Shown one piece after another: positions 57,465-64,000 of a stretch of 64,000 nucleotides of DNA. A program made the position numbers and the translations under genes. Position 1 is the stretch's first letter, and every line of letters starts with the position of its first letter. Location: the NCBI RefSeq assembly GCF_051175315.1, contig NZ_CP195100.1, positions 4,836,001 through 4,900,000 on the forward strand. The letters run 5' to 3'. The notes beneath the pieces were generated by a model. That model saw nothing but the letters and a program-made list of their open reading frames with translations, ran no database searches and had not been told where the DNA came from. Source of the DNA: Tundrisphaera sp051175315. Its GTDB lineage: Bacteria; Planctomycetota; Planctomycetia; Isosphaerales; Isosphaeraceae.

Positions 57465-58343
57465 ATGATCCGCGCCATCGAGTCGTTCCGCCGGGCACCT
57501 GCGGCCCGCAAGGCCGGCGTCCTCGCCATCGTCCTGGGCCTGCTCGCCGGGTCGGTCGGCCTGGGGCGGATGGCGATCGAGGCGTCCCGCGAGTCGGCCC
57601 GGCGGTCGCAGTGCCAGCTCAACCTCAAGCTGATCGGCATCGCCCTGTCCAACTATCAGGTTGCCAACGACTGCTTCGTCCCGGCGGCGTTGCCCGGCGA
57701 GGGGACGACGCCCGACCGTCGCGTGGGCTGGCCTTTGGCCGTCCTGCCGTACCTGTTCTGCCCCCATTGCTGGGGGATGGACAACTACGGCCGGATCGAC
57801 TTCGCCAAATCCTGGGATGCCGGGGTCGCGGAGCCGTATGGCTACCGGCCCATCACCTACCTCGAATGCCCCTCCTCGGCCCATGCCCGCGAGCATGACG
57901 GGCAGTCCGGGGGAGCCTGGGGCCGCCGCCAACCTGCGAAAATCCTGGAGCCCACCACCTACGTGGGCGTCACCGGCCTGGGCCCGGACGCTGCCGCGTT
58001 GCCGAAGACGGACCGGCGGGCGGGGATGTTCGGCGACGATCGGCGGATCACCCCGGCCGACCTCCGCGACGGGGCCGCGACGACGATGATGGTGGCCGAG
58101 ACCGCCGACCTCCGCCCCCCCTGGACGGCGGGCGGATCGGCGACGACCCGCTGCGTCGACCCCGCGAAGCGGCCCCACCTCGGCCCCGGCCGCCCGTTCG
58201 GCGGCAACCATCCCGGCCGCACCGAGGTCCTGTTCGCCGATGGGTCGGTCCGCCCGATCCGGGACGGGATCGCCCCCGAGGTCTTCGAGGCCCTGTCCAC
58301 GATCGCGGGCGGCGAAGCCCTGCCCGGCGGCTGGGATCGCTGA
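57465..58343 (+). CDS. DUF1559 family (H-x9-DG) protein with atypical N-terminus
   Basis: A 292-residue protein of the planctomycete DUF1559 family, shown by SRESARRSQCQLNLKLIGIA (the conserved RxQCxNNLKQIGLA-like region), YLECPSSAHAREHD, TYVGVTGLGPDAAALPK, MVAETADLRPPW and the terminal GGNHPGRTEVLFADGSVRPI (H-x9-DG). Most members start as type IV prepilin-like proteins with GFTLVELLVVIAIIG; here the helix is AGVLAIVLGLLAGSVGLGRM preceded by basic residues, with no prepilin cleavage motif, so it should stay membrane-anchored. GGGAGG 5 bases before ATG 57465. Function unknown. Confidence 0.88.
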   Translation: MIRAIESFRRAPAARKAGVLAIVLGLLAGSVGLGRMAIEASRESARRSQCQLNLKLIGIALSNYQVANDCFVPAALPGEGTTPDRRVGWPLAVLPYLFCPHCWGMDNYGRIDFAKSWDAGVAEPYGYRPITYLECPSSAHAREHDGQSGGAWGRRQPAKILEPTTYVGVTGLGPDAAALPKTDRRAGMFGDDRRITPADLRDGAATTMMVAETADLRPPWTAGGSATTRCVDPAKRPHLGPGRPFGGNHPGRTEVLFADGSVRPIRDGIAPEVFEALSTIAGGEALPGGWDR

Positions 58344-58412
58344 CCGGGGCGTGAGCGAGGAACGTCCTGCGATTCCGGTCGGCATCACCCCCGCGACCCG
58401 GGCGTTGGGTGG

Positions 58413-58436
58413 CTGTGGTTGGCTTGCCAACCACAG
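58413..58436. repeat. Palindromic repeat (CTGTGGTTGGC family)
   Basis: 11-base arms (58413-58423 and 58426-58436) around a 2-base centre. The same GTGGTTGGC core recurs at 58512-58520 and, inverted, at 59834-59842, on both sides of the insertion sequence. It is probably one copy of a dispersed REP-like repeat. Confidence 0.65.
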
Positions 58437-58531
58437 GACCGGTGATGTGGATCGATGGGTCCGGCCACCAATCGGGCCGATCGCGCGTCCCGGGTCCGTC
58501 TCGTCGGCCCCGTGGTTGGCAAGCTGTGCGA

Positions 58532-59822
58532 TGCAGGGACATGGGTGGCGCCGGGCGCAGGGACATGGGTGGCGCGCCCGGCCGATCGAAGTTTACACCA
58601 TCGTCTATGCCGTCACGCCGGGCTTCAACTGCTCCGCGGCGATGACCCGGGCCCGGTGGGTCCCGTAGTACACCTCCACCTGGTGCCCCTGGTCGGCCAC
58701 CCTCACCCGCTCCCCGGACAGCCCCACCCCCACCTTGATCCGGGCGCGACGCCAGCGGATCGACCCGTCCTGGCCCACCACCCGCACCTCCGCGTCGGCC
58801 GGGTAGGTGATCTCGGGCACCGCGTCGGGCCGGCGACGCGGGCTGGGCGCCCAGCGGGTCGCCGGCGGCTCATCCCCCAGCGCCTCGTGCGGCCGGACCG
58901 AGTTGTACACCGGCCGCCACGCCTCCAGGTCGGCCCGGAAGTGCTCCGACTCATCGCGCCTGACCTTGGGCCAGACCTCGCGTTCCAGGGTGCCGTGGAA
59001 CCGCTCGACCTTGCCCTGGGTCTGCGGGTGGTAGGCCCGCCCGTGCAGCGGCCGGATCCCCAGGCGGATCAGCCAGGCGTCGAAGCCCGACAGCCCCACC
59101 CCGGTGTTGCGGGCCGAGAAGGCGTTGTCGCAGAGGATCGCCTCGGGCATCCCGACCTCCCCGTACAACCCCCACAGGACCGCCTGGGTGGTGGCATAAG
59201 TCATGTCGGCGCAGGGCCTCAGGGCGAGCAGGTAGCGGCTGTGGTCGTCGATGATCGAGAGCGTGACGACCCGGGCGCGGCCGACCTCCAGCGGCCCCTT
59301 GAAGTCGAGCTGCCAGAGCTGGTTGGGCCCGGGCCTCTCGAACCGCTGGGGGGCCGGGGTGGGCGGCGGGGCGGCGGCGGGTGCGGCGACGCGGCCGTGG
59401 CGGCGAAGGATCGCGGCGATGGTGCGGATCGGCGGGGCCTGGTGCCCCTGGGCCTTGAGATGGGCGTGGAGCTTGCGGGGCCCCCATCCGTGGCGATCGC
59501 GGGCCTCCAGGACGATCAGCTCCCGGTCGTCGGCGGTGCGGGAGGGGCTTCTGGCCGGGCGTCGAGAGCGGTCGGCCAGGGGGCGATCGGGCTCGGCGTC
59601 GTGGCGGGCCAGCCACTTGAAGGCGGTCTTGCGGCTGACGCCGTAGCGGCGGGCGGCCTCGGCGACGGAGAGGCCGGCGGTGCGGACGGCATGGACCAAG
59701 GCGATGCGCTGCTCGGTCACGGGATCGACTTTCCAGGGCATCTCGGGCCTCCTTTCGAGGCCCGATTCTCCCCTCCAGGCGCCACCCATGTCCCTGCACT
59801 CACCGTAACCCATGTCCCTGCA
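58532..59822 (-). mobile_element. Complete IS481-family insertion sequence
   Basis: The element is about 1,291 bases long. Its ends are imperfect 44-base inverted repeats (58532-58575 and 59779-59822), each beginning TGCAGGGACATGGGT and carrying a second GCAGGGACATGGGTGGCGC copy about 25 bases further in, which look like twin transposase sites. It encodes one transposase with intact DDE residues, so it may be active. Outside the ends, related inverted sequences (GTGGTTGGC-AA-GCTGT and its complement) continue for about 20 bases, so the exact boundary and any target duplication are uncertain. Confidence 0.85.
58605..59741 (-). CDS. IS481 family transposase
   Basis: A 378-residue transposase. 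The N-terminal helix-turn-helix is VRTAGLSVAEAARRYGVSRK, followed by a second helical domain (ARDRHGWGPRKLHAHLKAQG) and an rve-type catalytic core with the DDE triad: LWQLDFKGPLEV (first Asp), PEAILCDNAFSARN (second Asp) and THPQTQGKVERFHGTLEREV-like YHPQTQGKVERFHG (Glu). The C-terminal part is a beta domain (VRVVGQDGSIRWRRARIKVG). ATG 59741 matches the family N-terminus MPWKxxxVxxQR; the frame upstream belongs to flanking sequence. No frameshift or internal stop is seen. Confidence 0.92.
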   Translation of the reverse strand: MPWKVDPVTEQRIALVHAVRTAGLSVAEAARRYGVSRKTAFKWLARHDAEPDRPLADRSRRPARSPSRTADDRELIVLEARDRHGWGPRKLHAHLKAQGHQAPPIRTIAAILRRHGRVAAPAAAPPPTPAPQRFERPGPNQLWQLDFKGPLEVGRARVVTLSIIDDHSRYLLALRPCADMTYATTQAVLWGLYGEVGMPEAILCDNAFSARNTGVGLSGFDAWLIRLGIRPLHGRAYHPQTQGKVERFHGTLEREVWPKVRRDESEHFRADLEAWRPVYNSVRPHEALGDEPPATRWAPSPRRRPDAVPEITYPADAEVRVVGQDGSIRWRRARIKVGVGLSGERVRVADQGHQVEVYYGTHRARVIAAEQLKPGVTA

Positions 59823-59827
59823 TTGAA

Positions 59828-59852
59828 CAGCAAGCCAACCACAGCCACCCGG
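59828..59852. repeat. Inverted half of the palindromic repeat right of the IS
   Basis: ACAGCAAGCCAACCACAGCC is complementary, allowing two changes, to the sequence left of the IS at about 58508-58527, and to the palindrome at 58413. With the left copy it flanks the IS symmetrically, as if the element had entered a REP-like palindrome or carries it as part of its ends. Confidence 0.5.
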
Positions 59853-59994
59853 CCGCTGATCGGGAAGGGGCAGAGTAAAGCCCCTGGCGACCGGCGGCAT
59901 CGACCCCGCGACCCGGGCGGGCGGACTCGGTACAATCAGGGTTTGGAATCGGACGGGGCGAGCTGGCCCGGTCGGGATCGAGGGAGACGCGGCG

Positions 59995-61962
59995 ATGTCG
60001 ATGGCGGACGGAGAAACGGAGGTCGGGGCCGGGGAGGCGGCCCGTCCGAGCCTGGGGTGGGCGGATTCGGTGGCCGCGAGGCCGATCGGGTTCGGGTGGG
60101 ATGCCGAGGCGGTCGCCTTCGAGGCCGGGCGGGGCACGCCGGCGCTCCTGTTGGTGGCCGCCAATGGCGGGCGGCTGGCGCGGTTCTACCGGCCGGCCGG
60201 CGAGCGCGACGGTCGGCCGTTCTACGATGCCGGGACCGAGGTCGAAGGGCTCCAGGGCCTGCGCTGCCTCTGCCCGTTCCCGGCCCGGGGCGGGGGCCGG
60301 CTCGACCTGATTGCGATCGGCCCCGACGGCCTGGTCCGGCTCCGCGACGAGGGTTCGCCCGACCAGCCCCGCTACGCCGCCCCCGAGCCGCTGGGCCTGC
60401 CCGCCGACCTCGGGCTGGGCGAGGTCCGGGTGGCCCAACTCGTCGCGGTGGATTGGGACGGCGACGGCAAGCTCGACCTTTTGGTCGGGCTCGATGACCT
60501 GGCCGACTACTGGCCCGACGGCGAAGAATTCCCGCTCGAACAGCAGGTCGGATTCGACCAGGGGGGCGGCCACCCCGGCTACGACGACCAGGGCCGCTGG
60601 CGCGGGCAGACGCCGGAAGGCAGGATCCGCTGGATCAAGAACGTCGGGGACGACGAGCATCCCCGGTTCGAGGTCCAGGACGAGATCGACGCCGACGGCC
60701 GGCCGATCCAGGTCGGCCTCCACCCCGCCCCGCTGATGATCTCGTGGCACGTCGAAGGCAACGCCGAGTTCTTGCTGGCCGACGAGGGCGGGCGGGCGCG
60801 GGTGTTCCGCAACTTCGGCGGGATCCTGCCCCCGGCCGTCCTCAGCCCCCGGACGATCCGGGTCGGCGATGCTCCTCTGGCGCTCCCCGAGGACCGGACC
60901 AACGTGTCGGCGGCCGACCTCGACGGCGACGGCCGGGCCGAGCTGATCGGCGGCCAGCGCGACGGCCGGGTCTTCGCCATCCGCACCGCCTCGCTCGACG
61001 CGGCCCGGCCCCCGGAGCTGATCACGCAGGAGCCGGGGCCGCTCTGGCTGGGCGGTCATGCGGTGGTGGCGGCGGCCGACCTCGACGACGACGGCGGGCT
61101 CGACCTCGTCGTGGGCGACGGCCCGGGCCACCTGTCCTGGCTCAAGGACGTGGGCACCGGCGTGGAGCATCGCTACGGCCTGCCCACCCGGCTGGAAGCG
61201 GGCGGTGACCCGTTCCGGCTCGACCCCGGCGTGGACGGCCGCCTCCTGGGCCCGGCCTCGCCCCGGCTCGGGTATGCCTGCCCGGCGGTGGTGGACTGGA
61301 CCGGCAACGGCCGGCTCGACCTGATCGTGGGGGGGGCCGGCGGTGAGGTGATCCTCCTGCGCAACGACGGGGCGAAGTACGACCCCCGGTTCGGCTCGCC
61401 GGTCGGCCTCCGCTGCGCCGGGTCGCCGCTGGTGACCCCGCCCCGGGTCCGGCCGGCCTGCGCCCGGTGGGGCGGCGACGGGCCGATGCACCTGATCGCG
61501 CTCAACCTCCAGGGGTTCCTCTGCGTCTACCGCCAGCGCGACCCGCACGCCCTGGACGCCCCGGTGCCGCTGGTCGACTCGCTGGGCCGGTTCATCCGGC
61601 TCGACGGCGGGTTCGGCCTGGCCGGCAACGTCTCGCTGTGGGCCGGCCCGTGGACCGAGCCGGGTCGGGTCGACATCCTGGTCGGGCTGTCCCGGGCGGC
61701 GGCCCCGTTCGTCGTGCCCGCCGTCACCGGACGGCCGGGCGTGCCGCCGGCGGGCCCGACCGTGCTCCTGCTCGAAGACCGGGGGCTGGACGGCTACGTC
61801 CCCCGGGTCGTCGGCTTCCCCGACGGCGTCCCGCTGGGCCTGGGCGGCGACGCGTGCAGCCCGTCCGGCGTCTCGGCGCGGGGGGACGGCACGCTCGACC
61901 TCCTGGTCGGCTCGGACGACGGCCACGTTTACCTGTTCCGCCGCGAAGACCTCCGCTGGTGA
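59995..61962 (+). CDS. Cytosolic FG-GAP/VCBS-type beta-propeller protein
   Basis: A 655-residue protein made of propeller blades with Ca-binding-like loops: VDWDGDGKLDLLVGLDDLAD, AADLDGDGRAELIGGQRDGR, AADLDDDGGLDLVVGDGPGH, VDWTGNGRLDLIVGGAGGEV and GDGTLDLLVGSDDGHVYLF, with degenerate blades between. Unusually for FG-GAP proteins it has no signal peptide or membrane helix, so it seems cytoplasmic. It starts at 59995 (a second ATG two codons later is possible) and its stop is 20 bases before the next gene, which continues toward a bpX-like protein; it may thus serve as a scaffold in that system. Confidence 0.8.
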   Translation: MSMADGETEVGAGEAARPSLGWADSVAARPIGFGWDAEAVAFEAGRGTPALLLVAANGGRLARFYRPAGERDGRPFYDAGTEVEGLQGLRCLCPFPARGGGRLDLIAIGPDGLVRLRDEGSPDQPRYAAPEPLGLPADLGLGEVRVAQLVAVDWDGDGKLDLLVGLDDLADYWPDGEEFPLEQQVGFDQGGGHPGYDDQGRWRGQTPEGRIRWIKNVGDDEHPRFEVQDEIDADGRPIQVGLHPAPLMISWHVEGNAEFLLADEGGRARVFRNFGGILPPAVLSPRTIRVGDAPLALPEDRTNVSAADLDGDGRAELIGGQRDGRVFAIRTASLDAARPPELITQEPGPLWLGGHAVVAAADLDDDGGLDLVVGDGPGHLSWLKDVGTGVEHRYGLPTRLEAGGDPFRLDPGVDGRLLGPASPRLGYACPAVVDWTGNGRLDLIVGGAGGEVILLRNDGAKYDPRFGSPVGLRCAGSPLVTPPRVRPACARWGGDGPMHLIALNLQGFLCVYRQRDPHALDAPVPLVDSLGRFIRLDGGFGLAGNVSLWAGPWTEPGRVDILVGLSRAAAPFVVPAVTGRPGVPPAGPTVLLLEDRGLDGYVPRVVGFPDGVPLGLGGDACSPSGVSARGDGTLDLLVGSDDGHVYLFRREDLRW

Positions 61963-61982
61963 GTCGAAAGGAGCCCTCCCGA

Positions 61983-63026
61983 ATGCCCGGCCCGAACCGA
62001 ACTCCCGACGACCCCCAGCCGATCGCCGACGCCGCCTCCTTCTTCCAGCCCGAGGAACGTCCCGCCCCACCCCCGGCGCCCCGGGGCGGGGCCGACTTCG
62101 GCACCGACGAGATCCGGGTCGTCGACTGGATCGCGGACCCGGATCCGACGCCGGCGGCGCCCGCCCGCCCGCCCGCGCCCGCCCCGTCGCCGCCCGGCGA
62201 TGACGAGTATGGCCTGATCGGCGGCCCGCCCGAGGTCGCCGAGGAGGAGCCTCCGCCCCGCCCGGTCGACCTGCCCAAGCCGGAGAAGCGGGTCCGCCGG
62301 CCGGTCGAGCCCGAGCCGGCCGAGCCCCGCGCCAAACGCCCCTACGACGAGATCGAGGAGGAGCCCTCCCCGCCCCGGAGGCGTCGCAAGGGGGCCGAGG
62401 TCCAGTCCGAGGAGGACGCGGAGGCCGATCCGCTCTGGACCCGCTGGGCCGAGGTCAACGGCACCGTGATGCGGATCGCGGCGGCCGTGGCCGGGGTGAT
62501 CTTCGTGGCTTACCTGCTGACCTACGTCGCCTGGCCCCTGGTCTTCTTCTGGCTGATGATCGGGTTCCCCGCCGCGGCGCTCCTCAGTTACCCGATCCTG
62601 ATCACGATGGAGCGGCCGGTCCGGATCACGCCCGAGCAGGCGGTCAAGGACTTCTACGCCGCGGCGTCGCACCACTTCCCGCACTACAAGCGGATGTGGC
62701 TGCTGCTCAGCTCGGCCGGCCGGGATGCGGGGCCGTTCCGCTCGTTCGCCGATTTCCGGTCGGCCTGGGAGCGGAAGGTCGCCGCCTGGAAGGGGACGCG
62801 GGTCAAGAAGTACGCCCCGCTGGAGTTCCAGGTCCAGGACTTCCGGGCCGACAAGAGCGTCGGCCAATCGTCGGTGTGGGCCGAGTACACGCTTCGCATC
62901 CGGCCCCGGGACGAGGCCTCCGGCGAGACCCTGGCGACGATCCGGATGGCCCACGGGCTGGTCAAGGGGGAGGATCGGATGTGGTACCTGAACCGGGGGC
63001 TGCCCGACGCGGCCGACGGCGACTGA
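61983..63026 (+). CDS. Proline-rich membrane protein of the propeller cluster, 347 residues
   Basis: A 347-residue protein. The first 150 residues are Pro-, Glu- and Asp-rich, low in complexity, and cytoplasmic, with a short ordered motif at GADFGTDEIRVVDWIADPD. Two transmembrane helices follow (TVMRIAAAVAGVIFVAYLLT and PLVFFWLMIGFPAAALLSYP, about residues 158-200), then a compact C-terminal domain with VRITPEQAVKDFYAAASHHF and VWAEYTLRIRPRDEAS, reminiscent of NTF2-like folds. AAGGAG 9 bases upstream supports the start. It sits between the FG-GAP and bpX6-like genes with short gaps (20 and 28 bases). No known family. Confidence 0.7.
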   Translation: MPGPNRTPDDPQPIADAASFFQPEERPAPPPAPRGGADFGTDEIRVVDWIADPDPTPAAPARPPAPAPSPPGDDEYGLIGGPPEVAEEEPPPRPVDLPKPEKRVRRPVEPEPAEPRAKRPYDEIEEEPSPPRRRRKGAEVQSEEDAEADPLWTRWAEVNGTVMRIAAAVAGVIFVAYLLTYVAWPLVFFWLMIGFPAAALLSYPILITMERPVRITPEQAVKDFYAAASHHFPHYKRMWLLLSSAGRDAGPFRSFADFRSAWERKVAAWKGTRVKKYAPLEFQVQDFRADKSVGQSSVWAEYTLRIRPRDEASGETLATIRMAHGLVKGEDRMWYLNRGLPDAADGD

Positions 63027-63054
63027 ACCCCGGAATGCGGCAGGAGGGCCGACC

Positions 63055-64000
63055 GTGAAAGTCCCGTTCCGCCTCGCCCGGTCCGCGGGCCCCGCGTCCT
63101 CGCCGCCGGCGGCCGTCCTGGTGGAGACCGATCGGGTCGAGCCCCTGCTCGGGCTCCTGTCGCGGCTGGGCCCTGGACCGGCCCCGGCCATCCACCGGGT
63201 CGCGGGCGGGTTCCTGGTCCGCCTGGGGGCGGGGGCCGCGCCGCCTCCGGGCTCGGCCCGGCTCCGCCGCCTGTCCGGGGGCATTTACCTGCCGGCCGAC
63301 GCGGAGCTGGTCCCCGGCCTGCTGGACGACGAGGCCGAGGCGTTCGGCCGGGGGCGGGGCGTGGTGTTCGCGCCGGGGGGCCGGACGCTCGGGTTCGACC
63401 CGGACCGGCCGATCGGGCTGCCCTCGCTGGTCGTCGCCGAGGCCGATGCCCCGCCCGCCGCCTGGGAGCCGTTCCCCGACCGCCCGGCGAGGGTCGACCG
63501 GATCAGCGAGATCGTCCGGGACCTCCCCGACGAGGCGGCCGCGTCGATCCTGGGCCGCGCGGGCGACGGCGATCCTTCGGGGATCGGCTCGGAAGGCCCG
63601 CCCCGGCCCGAAGCTTCGGGCCCGGCCTCGACCCTGATCGGGCGGGCCATGATGGGGCTGGGCCGGGGGCTGGTCGGGCTCGGCAAGGGGATCGGGAGCC
63701 CCGGGCTGGCCGGCCTGGGGGCGTCGTGGATCGTCGGCGCGGTGGGCCGCGTGCCCCGGCTGACCGAGGCCCTGCTGGGCCGGCAGGAAGGGGCGATCCG
63801 CGAGCTGATCCGCCAGTTCCGCGACGGCGAGGTCGACCGGGCGCTCCGGCACGCCGTGCCGATCGGCGGGCCGGGCGAGGCCGATGGGCCGGCCGCTCCC
63901 GCCGGCGACCGGCTCCCGGGACAGGACCCCCGCTACTCGCTGGCCGCCCTGCTCGGGTCGGGGCGCGGCCGGGGGGCGGCCGGCTGGCAGGTCGCCGCCG
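63055..64000 (+). CDS. bpX6-like beta-propeller protein of a MoxR-vWA ternary system (partial)
   Basis: A GTG-started protein (AGGAGG 8 bases upstream) running off the right edge with about 315 residues visible. VETDRVEPLLGLLSRLGPGP, LPADAELVPGLLDDEAEAFG, RGVVFAPGGRTLGFDPDRPI and LLGRQEGAIRELIRQFRDGE followed by VDRALRHAVPIGG resemble the bpX6 protein of the MoxR-vWA-beta-propeller ternary systems described in planctomycetes and other bacteria as putative conflict systems; I rely on memory of the family. The middle (RAMMGLGRGLVGLGKGIGSP) is a Gly-rich helical linker. If right, MoxR ATPase and vWA genes should follow just beyond the window. Confidence 0.55.
   Translation, partial: MKVPFRLARSAGPASSPPAAVLVETDRVEPLLGLLSRLGPGPAPAIHRVAGGFLVRLGAGAAPPPGSARLRRLSGGIYLPADAELVPGLLDDEAEAFGRGRGVVFAPGGRTLGFDPDRPIGLPSLVVAEADAPPAAWEPFPDRPARVDRISEIVRDLPDEAAASILGRAGDGDPSGIGSEGPPRPEASGPASTLIGRAMMGLGRGLVGLGKGIGSPGLAGLGASWIVGAVGRVPRLTEALLGRQEGAIRELIRQFRDGEVDRALRHAVPIGGPGEADGPAAPAGDRLPGQDPRYSLAALLGSGRGRGAAGWQVAA

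Noticed and set aside
53922..58430. A 1502-codon minus-strand frame over four plus-strand genes
   Set aside because: It crosses gene borders and terminators and has only low-complexity antisense sequence; the plus-strand genes have clear domains and ribosome-binding sites.
1..64000. tRNA, rRNA, CRISPR array or prophage
   Set aside because: No cloverleaf, rRNA-like stretch, regularly spaced repeat or phage structural gene was recognised in either strand by reading.

Overview
The window reads as a high-GC (roughly 70 percent) chromosome segment from a planctomycete, most likely the Isosphaeraceae. The clues are a DUF1559-type protein with the C-terminal H-x9-DG-like end, a secreted beta-helix protein with a planctomycete-type LEGRxVP leader, a PEP-CTERM protein, a RLAANxxNAxxSTGPRSPAGK family protein, many small membrane proteins beginning RFTxRRMM or RFSTRSLM, and a beta-propeller protein of the type found in planctomycete ternary conflict systems. 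No rRNA, tRNA, CRISPR array or replication origin was seen.

Layout. 1-2.3 kb: the end of a sugar-nucleotide epimerase, a SMI1/KNR4 protein, a ChuX/HutX-like heme protein and mobA. 2.4-6.7 kb (minus): a secreted beta-helix protein, a Trm112-like zinc protein, a JAMM metalloprotease and a RLAAN-family protein. 6.9-8 kb: two coupled membrane proteins. 8-14 kb (minus): an EmrAB-like multidrug pump beside a large PAS/PAS/HD-GYP/GAF/GGDEF cyclic-di-GMP protein. 14.4-15.3 kb: a PEP-CTERM protein with a strong terminator. 15.7-18.2 kb: xseA (with an extra N-terminal DUF5710) and xseB plus a small membrane protein. 18.2-20.8 kb: a patch of lower GC with small membrane proteins, large palindromes and gene remnants. 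20.8-26 kb (minus): a heavy-metal RND pump (CzcA/CusA type), its adaptor with four Cys/His repeats, and a His-rich exported protein. 26.3-29.4 kb: a CGHC thioredoxin and a secreted glutaminase-like enzyme.

29.8-37.7 kb is the least ordinary part: an exported membrane protein, a two-gene module (160-residue protein plus PIN nuclease), a membrane-anchored TRAFAC-like GTPase with a C-terminal C2-like domain, a GAP1-N2-like partner, a methyltransferase and a tandem pair of membrane zinc ribbons. 37.7-40.1 kb holds a phosphodiesterase and a pirin. 40.3-45.7 kb (minus) is the flagellar control operon flhA-flhF-flhG-fliA. 46-50.3 kb holds an SDR, a PduO-type cobalamin adenosyltransferase, a TolB-like propeller, a DinB protein and an iron-sulfur uracil-DNA glycosylase. 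50.3-53.8 kb (minus) holds a molybdopterin oxidoreductase coupled to a CDCC glutaredoxin-like protein, and apbE. 53.9-58.3 kb holds a formylglycine-generating-enzyme-like protein, a Tat-exported Gfo/Idh/MocA oxidoreductase, a ThuA protein and the DUF1559 protein. 58.5-59.8 kb is a complete IS481-family element lying in a palindromic repeat. 60-64 kb is a plus-strand cluster of a cytosolic FG-GAP propeller, a proline-rich membrane protein and a bpX6-like protein cut by the window edge, probably the start of a MoxR-vWA-beta-propeller ternary system.

Functional assignments come from motifs and remembered family features only; no database search was possible. Starts were chosen by ribosome-binding sites and overlaps, and several differ from the longest open frame.
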